From Pseudophaeomoniella oleicola (Eukaryota > Ascomycota > Eurotiomycetes > Phaeomoniellales > Phaeomoniellaceae): 64,000 nucleotides of DNA. The notes beneath the pieces are model-generated. The model did no database searches, was not told where the DNA came from, and saw nothing but the letters and a program-made list of their open reading frames with translations. The stretch is taken from contig QWDQ01000050.1 in assembly GCA_003868215.1 (NCBI GenBank), forward strand, positions 62,001 through 126,000. The letters run 5' to 3'. Below, piece by piece: positions 21,531 to 30,443 of this stretch (positions are counted from its first letter, which is position 1; every line of letters starts with the position of its first letter). A program made the position numbers and the translations under genes.

Positions 21531-22234
21531 ATGAAGTTCTTCACAATCACAGTTATCACCTCTATCCTTTCCGTCGCAATGGCACGGGAAGTATATGTCG
21601 AACATCCACGTGCTCTGGAACGCATCCATAAGCGTGGCCTTACTGTATTGTCCCGACGTCAGTCGGGAAACCTGGCAACGTTCACGGGAGCCCTCGGTGG
21701 TATCGCGCCCACTGCGATCACCTGCTCTGGTGACTCGAAACGCCAATTCGAAGTGGCCGGGGACACCTTTGTGAACTTCGCGGCTGCGGCGCAGAGATCA
21801 TGCGACAAACAAGTAAGATTCCTTGGGAGACAAAGCGCCGTACTCGTGACTTGGTGACTAACAGGTGTCAGCACAATGCATGTGCCAATGCAGCCAATGC
21901 AGGCGGTCAAAGCTTCTCAGTCTCAGATTGCAGTGCCCAACAATGTAAACAAGCACCCGCCCCCCACGTTGTGAGGCCGTCAGTGACTAACACCTGAATT
22001 GCAGCGCAATGTAATACAGAGCAGACTGCTGCAGCAGGCACATGTGATGGTACCACTGCTGTCGCCGGGTCTGATTCCACCTCTTCCGCCACCACTGCAG
22101 CCGCTGTCGCCGCTGTTGCAACGAGTAGTGCATCGTGTGGTTCCAGCACGACAACAACTACTGCTGCTGCCACTGCAACGTGCGCATCTGCTAAGAGAAG
22201 GCGCAACGTCGGGGTTCAGGTTGCTAAGATCTGA
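21531..22234 (+). CDS. Small secreted cysteine protein with Ser/Thr/Ala-rich tail
   Basis: Three exons: 21531-21812, 21872-21944 and 22005-22234, giving 194 residues. The introns (59 and 60 nt) end in GGTGTCAG and ATTGCAG. The joins rebuild the conserved core CDKQ|HNACANAANAGGQSFSVSDC. A signal peptide is clear (MKFFTITVITSILSVAMA). A basic stretch ending LSRRQSG looks like a Kex2-type processing site, after which comes LATFTGALGGIAPTAI. Proteins with this TGALGG...FVNxAAALQRSCD.QHNACAxAAN pattern are common secreted proteins in Pezizomycotina, often mislabelled 'ribosomal protein s17'. The tail is Ser/Thr/Ala-rich (likely O-glycosylated) and ends basic with no GPI signal. Function is unknown; cell-wall or extracellular location is inferred. 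Confidence 0.82.
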
Positions 22235-23034
22235 GAATGGTCTTGCAGCACGACGGCTCGACGGACATGATCCAGCCAGGATGTGACTATGCATTCACCG
22301 AGTTTAGAATGGTATGCCAGGCTCAAAGACCCTTTCAACAAATGCAGGGCTTAGGATATTTCGGCAATGATGCAATTACCCTGGCTCTCTGCGTGGAAAA
22401 TTCACCCGGATGGATCGGGCGTTCCGAGTCATAGAGCGTTGACAGGTCTCCATATCATACCGAGACCCCTAGATCCCTAGGTACCGTAGTACATACCTTA
22501 CTTAGCTAGATGAATACTATTAGTACAGTATCAAATCCAAATCTGACACTTTTACTACGTTATATCCAAATAGTCAGTAATTTCCAAACCTGGGAATTTC
22601 AATCTCCGCTGACGAATTCCTACGAACCCCTAATCTGAAAGTGGAACCCTTTATCTAACGTAGTCCTACTTTAACGTGGGAAGTGACAAAGCCAGGAATG
22701 GGTTGAACTCGATCAAGGGGGCGTCATAGCACCATCGCTTTAGTCGGCTCACCGGCTCGCCAGCTCGCCAGGCGGGGGTGTGCTGTACGCTGACCGTGTT
22801 GGTGACTCTTGATTTGGCTGTCGATCGCTGTGAAAGAACCACAAGAAGGGACCGAAAAGCACAGCCGTTGATGAAAGCTCTGATGGTGGCTTCAGAATGG
22901 GGCTTCAGGGCTGCTGATCCGGAATTCTGGGCCGAACGTTTCGCGAGTGGCGAGGCGGTGGCCTCGCATGGGAAAAAGGGTCTTGGCCGTAATTTCCCTC
23001 GGTTGCGTGACGACGTTGGGGAGCTTTGTCTGTT

Positions 23035-23056
23035 TACTACGTAGTACTACGTAGTA
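23035..23056. repeat. 22-bp palindrome, doubled TACTACGTAGTA
   Basis: Two overlapping TACTACGTAGTA units (sharing the central TA) form one 22-bp sequence that is its own reverse complement. A broken relative lies about 170 bp downstream near 23213-23230. Confidence 0.85.
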
Positions 23057-25612
23057 GCAGCTCGATCGGCAGACAGACACCACACCACACCATGGGGAAG
23101 TGGAAAAGAACAGATTTTCGTGGTCGAGGACGGGACGAGAGAGATGGGATTTCATTTCCGCGGCTGTTCCGGTGAGACAGGGCTACCTTATGACGTTGAT
23201 GACCCACCGCCTACTACGTACTAGTAGTACACGCTATGAGAACAGAACACTAGTAACAACTGTCGCGTCGTGCTGTACCGAGTGTACTACATACCATAAG
23301 AGTAACTTACCATCGAGCTGTACTATGCTCGCTAGGCAGACGCAGCGCGGCAGATCACATACGAGAATTCGCAGTAGCGGAAGATGTTGGTGAACATGAC
23401 TCTAGTATTTCATCGCGTAGGATGGTGACGGTCTGGTGTTTCCTAGCTCGTCTAGCACCTCGACACCTCAAAATGGGAGGCATCACGACAGGGAAAGTCC
23501 TTCGAATTGAAGGAGGGGGGTGCGTTTTGTGTTTTCACTATCCTAAGCATTAACAGTGTACCTCGGTACCTACCTACCTACTGATACAATACTATCCTCG
23601 ACTATGGACTAGGCGAGTAGGGCTACTCACTGCCTTTGATTTATTGAGGTAACTTGATGCCATGACGTCTAAAGCAATATTTCGCGTGAAGATCGGGACT
23701 TCTGCCTATCCCATCCACTCGTAGTACGGGGAGTTTAGACGATCTTCTGTCCTGGAAACAAGCTCAGGGGGCTCCCCGAGTTGCGATACAATACCTATCG
23801 TAGTAAGCGCACGTGGAGTTAAGAGGGATTCCGTTGAAAAGTCAGTGTCCGTCCAACCTAGACGTCTCGATTCTTCACCCAGAGGCTTTGTTGGTTGTCA
23901 GGTGCCTTTTGATATTGCCGCCATACATATCCGTCAAGCAGTATATTGGGATAGAGTCTTTGATGTGAGCAGGAACGTCGCGATACTCAAGACTTTTCAC
24001 ATATGACCTGCGAGATTCCGACCCTTCGCATTGTTCTACCGTAGTACCCCCCTTTACCATACAGAAACTTATGATGCTTATCTAGCGGCACACGTCGGAC
24101 GATCGCATGGGCCCAAACCTCGGGAACGTGGTGGTAAAGCAACCACCTCATCACAAACCGAGGGGCCATGATAGGGGAGTGAGAGACGGACCGACGTTGG
24201 GGCATGAATAGATGGCTGACACGAACGGGGATGCAACGAGGCAAGCGGCAAGCCACACTTCGAAATGCGTCGCTGCAAGCGACAAGCCATGCTGCTATCC
24301 CTAGACCGCACAGGTGCGATCCCAACCAAGATCGCTACCTGCTTATCAGGTAGTAGTGGCAACTCTCGTGGTACGAGAGAGGTCTAAGCGATAACAAGAA
24401 TCCTACTTTGTATGAATGTTTTCGTTGTCAACCCCACCACGTTCGTTTTGCGCTTACTTGGAGGGTCGTAGACTTGCTACTCACACTCTCTGGTTTGCTA
24501 TCAAGTAAATGTCCATTTGGATCGAGACTGATACCTCCCTATGAACGCATTGGGTGGAAAGTTGGGTTAAGAATTCCATATCCAACATTTACTACGGCGA
24601 CGCTGAATCTACATAGGTAGATGCTTCATTACGACGATGGGAAAGTTACTTGGTATATCAAATGCCCATGCCTCGAGATGCCTAAGTTGATGCCCAATAT
24701 TTCAAAGAGTACGGTGCTTTACAATGTAGAGTAGAGCAAGGTCAGTTAGCTGCTAAGGTGCCCAGCTCGCCAGTTCGCCAGTTGCAATACTCTGGACAAC
24801 GCAGCAATAAGAGGGACCAATACGGAGATCCCTCGAGGCTGTAATAATACGTATTATAATACCATGGTAAAAGAGGAGTCGAAGGATAAAAAATCCGGAT
24901 CTTGTTATGCCTAGCAAGGTATGCCTAGCAAGTAAGGGCGAGGGGCATGCGAGAACCGAAACCCAGTAACGGGGAAGAGAATGTGGCTTCAACGCATTTC
25001 ATACATGATGTACCAGTTTCTAACTCTTACAATAACTTATGATGCATGCATGAAGGGCTTGTCAACTGCTGTACTACATTACTGTGTATTGATACTTGAA
25101 AACGCTGAATCATAGGTGCCTAGACTCCTGCTGGAGAGAGATATGTTCCTTTCTTCACGTTTTATTTTCTTTAGGCACTCGTACAACTGTATCAACTTAT
25201 GTACTAATTACATTGCTGGCAATTCTAGCAAGAAAAAACCTGGGATTGAGTGTGGCGTTGAAGAGAGATGCAAGTCGAAGGTAGCTAATAGTAATACTGC
25301 ATTACAAGTCTTGCAAGCAAGCCGTCATAGCTTCCCTTACCGCAGGCCTCCTACGAACTAGTATTTTAGTATCCACGGTTTGGTCTCAAGCTCTGACGCT
25401 AAAGGCGCAACGAGGTCGATACCCCAGTTTAGTCGCTCTCAGATTCTATTGGCCGGAAACAGCGGCCGGCAGGTACAGCGACCCCCGATTGACAGGCTGA
25501 TGTCAGATCGCAAATCAATATCAAACATGCCAAATCCCATAGTCCATCTCTTTCATCGAACCACATCCCATGAAACCTCGGCCCATTGCAACAACCACCA
25601 AAGTAAAAGCAG

Positions 25613-25624
25613 TACTACGTAGTA
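25613..25624. repeat. 12-bp palindrome TACTACGTAGTA
   Basis: Another copy of the dispersed palindrome, in the gene-poor region. Confidence 0.8.
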
Positions 25625-26292
25625 ACTATTAGATGAGCATTTCAAAGATCGCCCGTCTTAAATAATGGAGATCAGAAAGGGAAATCAAGTAACAGAAAGG
25701 CTTGCGCTCGCTTGGAGGATGGAACGGGGGAAGAAATCCACAAATCTTGAGCTGAGGCTGTCACCGGACTTCTTATGCGCGGCTCCCTAGCCACCTACTA
25801 AGTACTTCTTGCAGATACTTTCAGAGCCAATGGGCAAATACAACCGCCCTCACCTTTCAGGACATGCAGAAGGTCAAGGATCCATAAGAGATCATCGATC
25901 GCATTTGGCTGCAATCGGCCATGATGTTCATCATGCCTTTTGTCTTCCTCGGTATCGCTCGGGATTAAGCCCCTCTCTCTACTGCGACACTGGAAGCCAC
26001 TCCCACGATTGCCCTTGAGGAAAGCGATCGCACTTGTTACTTGATAGGCTCTGTATTCCGATTACCGACCTATTCCTTTTCATACACCTGGAGAATAAAG
26101 GAAACAGACGGTACTTGCTGTTCCCAGCAGAATCCTGGCCAGTTTCCATGTACTACCAGACTATTCTGTCAAAGATGCCTAATTAGTAGTATTTCCCACT
26201 TCCAAAATACCAGAAGTTACCTGGGTAAGGTATTTTCTCATGCCTTGCTCTTTGACCCGCACCTGCCATACATAACATTGTGCCCCCTCTGT

Positions 26293-26299
26293 TGACGTC
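26293..26299 (+). promoter_or_regulatory. CRE-like half site upstream of bZIP gene
   Basis: TGACGTC, the ATF/CREB core lacking only its last base, lies about 470 bp upstream of the bZIP start codon. It is a candidate autoregulatory site; a 7-bp match alone is weak. Confidence 0.3.
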
Positions 26300-26765
26300 C
26301 CTCCCGCCCATTCCATTGAAAAGTATTGTCTTTGCCCCCCATTGACGCCTCATCTTGTGAGATCTTTGTCTACAGTACACCTTGCTCAAGCCACACCTAT
26401 CTCGCTCTCTTCTACCATCACTCGACATAACAACACAGTTGACCAACTGAATTGTCCTTGTATCGCGCGGCCGTCAACAACACCACCTTGACAGATCTCT
26501 GTATTCGCCACCTCGACGCTGGGATCATCTTTCCCGTACCTGGTATATCACAGAAGGGAGCTTTCTGGAGAAAGTTCCTCCATACCTCGTTCAACGAGCT
26601 ACTTTCTCATACACGTCCATTTAGCGAAGTCTCACGCAGACGACGAACCAGGCAGTCCAGCTATACAGGTCGAGTCTGGTGCAGGTCAGCAACTAATCAG
26701 CTCAACTTGGGACCAAGCTATCCTTTGGAAGAGAACAGCGATCAGAATTCTTAACCAACACAATC

Positions 26766-27680
26766 ATGGCCTCCGTTTTCTCCGATTTCACCATGGTCGA
26801 CACCCAGACACAGATCACAAATCCAGACTATTTGCAACCAGGGTTTGCATTCGATGATGGGTTCGGCTTTTCTCCTGCGACAAGCCCTGCGCGTGATATG
26901 GGCAAACAAGATTTCACCAGCTATTTGAACAGTGAACCTTTGACGTTTGGTGACCACGGCGAAGGAGATTTGTTCAACAACTTTACGCAACTATCGCAAT
27001 TGCAGGTGACAACTCCGAGCGGCTTTTCGTCTGTGAATTCCAAGTTGGTGAATGGCCAAGTGACCCCGCCGAGCGATAATTCTCCAGTTACCCCGAAGCG
27101 AGAGGTACACAATGAACCGACTCCGGTCTCACTGGACGAAGACAAGTCAGTGACACAACCTGGCAGGAGGAAGCGTGGAAGTCAGGCATCACAGCCATCT
27201 GCGCAGAGCTCGGCCAAGCGCAGAAAGAGTTCGGCTCGCAAAGGTTCTTCGGATTCGAACGATTGTGGTGATGAACAAGACGAGAAGCGAAGCAAATTCC
27301 TCGAGCGGAACCGCGTCGCTGCGAGTAAGTGCCGTCAAAAGAAAAAGGAATGGACTTCCAACCTCGAGCAACGAGCCAGAGAGCTACAACAAAACAAGGC
27401 ACAGCTTACCCTTCTGGTCAACTCACTCCGCGACGAGGTACTGTACCTGAAGGGTGAGGTGTTAAAGCATGATAACTGCAACTGTACTGCGCTACGCAAT
27501 TACATGAGCCGGTCTATATCTCAACTTTCAGGCAACCCTGCCGTTAGTGACAAGTTGCAGTTGCCCACTAGTCAAACACCCCTTTCCGACCTCGATCTCG
27601 ATGGGATGTCGTTCGCTGGTTCACCTCGCCTGGCTTCGCCTGAAGGCTCTCCTTCTACTGCCAATGTATCAACAACCTGA
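26766..27680 (+). CDS. ATF/CREB-family bZIP transcription factor (AtfB/Atf-like)
   Basis: An intronless 304-residue frame. The basic region RNRVAASKCRQKKKEW starts near residue 181, with the N-x-x-A-A-S-K-C-R core of ATF/CREB factors. It runs directly into a leucine zipper (LEQRARELQQNKAQLTLLVNSL). The segment after the zipper, KGEVLKHDNCNCTALRNYM, is shared with stress-responsive fungal Atf proteins. The N-terminal half is acidic and Ser/Thr/Pro-rich with TPP and SPVTP sites suited to MAP-kinase phosphorylation, and is followed by basic patches (RRKRGS, KRRKSS) that could be nuclear localisation signals. It lacks the long N-terminal domains of AtfA, so AtfB is the closer comparison by size. 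The gene has a long upstream leader region. Confidence 0.9.
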   Translation: MASVFSDFTMVDTQTQITNPDYLQPGFAFDDGFGFSPATSPARDMGKQDFTSYLNSEPLTFGDHGEGDLFNNFTQLSQLQVTTPSGFSSVNSKLVNGQVTPPSDNSPVTPKREVHNEPTPVSLDEDKSVTQPGRRKRGSQASQPSAQSSAKRRKSSARKGSSDSNDCGDEQDEKRSKFLERNRVAASKCRQKKKEWTSNLEQRARELQQNKAQLTLLVNSLRDEVLYLKGEVLKHDNCNCTALRNYMSRSISQLSGNPAVSDKLQLPTSQTPLSDLDLDGMSFAGSPRLASPEGSPSTANVSTT

Positions 27681-28644
27681 ACTGGTTATCTTTGTTTATT
27701 GATTTCAACCTCCATTGCTCGGTTGTGATGCTGACCAGCATGAACCTGGCCATTTATATGACGTCATTTTTATCACGATGGGGCAACTGCTCCGAACTAC
27801 AAAAGTTATACTATTGGGCCTCATGGACAACTCATCTACTCCATTGCCGGACGAGTCCGAATCAAACAGATGAGCAACGGTCTGCGCTCAGTCTGCGACG
27901 CCTATTGACCGTGGTGTATAGGGACGAATGGTGAGACTCAAGAGACGAGAACGATCTCAGTCTCGGAGTTACGGTATATATATGGAGCCGGTGGAGGCGA
28001 CGCAGTTTCTGCTATGATACCCAAAGAATTCATTGTTTTACCAGGATGGCCTTTTGGATGGGTTTGACGGTGTAAAGGGGATCCGGATCAGCTGTGGGAT
28101 GAGACGAGATTTGATGTTAGATTAACGATGACATGAAGGCTACTGGGTGGGTTTCACGACAATTGTCTTGTTATTGATGTCATTAGCTTGTGAATGGCTG
28201 TCTTCACCTCTATATGTAGTAACAAAAAAAGAAAATTATTGTCGTTGATGCTTTCTTACTCTCTCCGACTAAGGTAACCACATACTGTGTATGAATATCA
28301 TCAAAAGCAGGTAAGGAATGATAGCCTGCAACTTCCCCACATCAAACGAAATCCTGTTGCGGGACCATTTTATTTTGGGGATGGTCAACCAAGCATTCTA
28401 AGCGGTAGATATTCTATCAGGCGACGTAGATGTCTTTCGCTTTCGAATTCATTGTCTAACATACAATTATCCTCAGCTTGATCAGACCATTGGTGGCCGA
28501 CGTTTTGTTTAGTTTGTTTGGCACTTGGGGCCGATTGGTTAGCTGTGAACAACACGAAATTGTGCGGAAGAAAGTTTTCTGGCAGCTCGCTTTCGTATAC
28601 CACATATCAAATTCGAGGACACTAGGTAACGACAGACGCTTCCG
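27681..28644. other. Intergenic region, bZIP 3' flank and ESF2 promoter
   Basis: 964 bp between two + strand genes. It contains a perfect CRE palindrome at 27759-27766 and an A-rich tract near 28224-28238. No further gene is recognised. Confidence 0.45.
27759..27766. promoter_or_regulatory. Perfect CRE palindrome TGACGTCA
   Basis: The full 8-bp ATF/CREB binding consensus lies about 80 bp past the stop codon of an ATF/CREB gene. A chance 8-mer is possible in 64 kb, but the location is suggestive. Confidence 0.4.
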
Positions 28645-29637
28645 ATGGCGCAGAAGAGGGAGAGGAATACGTTCTTGGAGGCGAGGAGCGACGAGGATGA
28701 AAGTGATTACCATGGTGTCAGTGATGCGGGCTATGATTCTGAGGCTGCGGATGAGGGGCTGAGGAAGGGGAAGGGGGAAAGAGTAGGTGAAATCAAAGGC
28801 AGGGCGAAGAGGAGGAAAGTGGATACTGGTAGTGAGGAGGAGGAGGAGGAGAGTGATGGGGAAAGTGTGTCGGATGACGATGAGGTTGACACTCCGAAAG
28901 ACACGATCACACAGGCGCCATCCTCTTCTATCCACGCAGAACCAACAGCGAAAAATTCCAAAACTCTCAAGTCTAAATCCAATGACAAGACGAAGCGTGA
29001 AGGGATAATCTATCTTACCTCGCTCCCACCTCATCTAAAGCCATCCGCGCTCAAGAATATGTTACAACAGCGCGGTTTCTCTCCCGTCACACGCTTATTC
29101 CTGACTCCCATCAAAGCCTCCAGCGGTAGCAAATCTCGTGCTCGGAAATCATACGCAGAAGGTTGGGTACAATTCGCGTCTCACAGAACAGCAAAGAAGT
29201 GTGTGGAAACTTTGAATGCGGCTCCCATTGGCGGGCCAAAAAGGAGTTACTATCACGACGATCTATGGAATATGCGGTACTTGAGGGGAATGACATGGAC
29301 CGATTTAATGGCACAGATTATCGAAGAGAGACGAGAAGAAGAGGTCAGAAAGGCTGAGGAACGAAGGAGAGTTCGTGGGGAGGTCGAGCAATTCTTACAA
29401 GGAGTGGAAAGATCTAAGAAAGAGAAAACGAAGACAGAGAAAGAGAAGAGGAAGAGAGGAGGTCATGAAGCCGATGATGTTACTGGATCGGCGAAAGATA
29501 ATTCTGGTCAACCTGGATTCCAATGGAAGCAGTTTCAGGTCAAGAATCGCGGTGGCAAGGCCAGCCTGCATGACAGTGAAGGAGATGTTGGCGGGATCGA
29601 CGAAGACACCAAAAGAGTTCTGGGGAAGATCTTTTGA
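28645..29637 (+). CDS. ESF2: Pre-rRNA-processing protein ESF2 (ABT1 family)
   Basis: An intronless 330-residue frame. Esf2 is a nucleolar RNA-binding protein of the SSU processome, needed for early 18S rRNA cleavages and a partner of the helicase Dbp8. The N-terminal ~120 residues are highly charged (acidic runs and a KRRK patch). An RRM-like domain starts at about 122 with IYLTSLPPHLKPSALKNMLQ. The family-defining block follows: YAEGWVQFASHRTAKKC, then YYHDDLWNMRYLRGMTWTDL. A C-terminal basic coiled coil (EERREEEVRKAEERRR) completes the usual layout. The length is in the family range (yeast 316). The antisense frames over it are shadows. Confidence 0.94.
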   Translation: MAQKRERNTFLEARSDEDESDYHGVSDAGYDSEAADEGLRKGKGERVGEIKGRAKRRKVDTGSEEEEEESDGESVSDDDEVDTPKDTITQAPSSSIHAEPTAKNSKTLKSKSNDKTKREGIIYLTSLPPHLKPSALKNMLQQRGFSPVTRLFLTPIKASSGSKSRARKSYAEGWVQFASHRTAKKCVETLNAAPIGGPKRSYYHDDLWNMRYLRGMTWTDLMAQIIEERREEEVRKAEERRRVRGEVEQFLQGVERSKKEKTKTEKEKRKRGGHEADDVTGSAKDNSGQPGFQWKQFQVKNRGGKASLHDSEGDVGGIDEDTKRVLGKIF

Positions 29638-30443
29638 AACTACAGAGTCTATCGAATGCATTCGTATTTTTGGCCGTTCTGTTTTAGCGATACCCAACAG
29701 AGCACAGAAAGCAGCATACTTGTCGTCCTCCGTCTTGTAATCCATGTTTCGGATGATATCTCACGGCCTTATGCTTGTAGGTAATGGTAGACAATGTTCA
29801 TGATGTCTGATGAGATGTGAACAAACTCATCAATGAAGCATGCACATACAAACTTGACGGCAGGTCGTGGTGTGGAAGGCCTAAAGAAGCGGCCGCTCCC
29901 GAGACCAAATCTGCATTTCTTGGCCAAACGAATGACATGACGCAAAGTGATTGGATTCCCCCCTACATCGATGGCATAGTGCAATCGATACTTAGGTACT
30001 TGGATCGTCTACGTCCTTGTCGACCCTGAAGACATCCGTCCACTTGTAAATATAGTTGGTTTGTCCTGGGCTGAAAAAACAACAAGTAGCAATGGACCAA
30101 TAGCTGACAGCGTGTCCTCAATGCACGCCCTTTGGCTCTTTTGATCAGTACGACGGACCAATGGAAAAGGATAGAATCTGGTAGCGGTCTAGGCATCAGT
30201 CGTGCCTGAAAGCCTCAAAAAGGACCTTATTAAGTCGTCTGTAACGAAACATATTCATTTCGTGCAGACCCGCGCGGGTCTATCCATCGTCAAATCGATG
30301 GATGCCGCCGAGCCCAGGCATATCAATATTGAGCTTCATCAAACGCTCCAATGAACCAGCCACTTTCATCCCTAACATCCTCCTATCATCTCTTGTCTGG
30401 ATGATTGTACCATCGTCCACCTCTCCCGTACATCTCTAGCATC
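29638..30443. other. Intergenic region and kinase promoter
   Basis: 806 bp with no recognised gene. A short perfect hairpin-like word GACCCGCGCGGGTC lies near 30268-30281. Confidence 0.4.

Larger units (their letters stand above)
22235..26765. other. 4.5-kb gene-poor region
   Basis: I see no supportable coding gene here; open frames are short, overlap on both strands and lack any family signature. Palindromes with a TACGTA core are at 23035-23056 and 25613-25624, and a related TACTACGTACTAGTAGTA word starts near 23213. The last ~350 bp before 26766 are the promoter and leader of the bZIP gene. Confidence 0.5.

Noticed and set aside
26452-26754. 100-codon frame just upstream of the bZIP gene
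   Set aside because: Lies in the likely promoter/leader, its start is not ATG and no family is recognisable; at most leader sequence.
28456-29034. Minus-strand frame of 192 codons
   Set aside because: Overlaps ESF2 and its leader in antisense and has no family signature.
30268-30281. GACCCGCGCGGGTC hairpin considered as a terminator or binding site
   Set aside because: A 14-bp palindrome with no T tract or repeated occurrence; not enough to assign a role.
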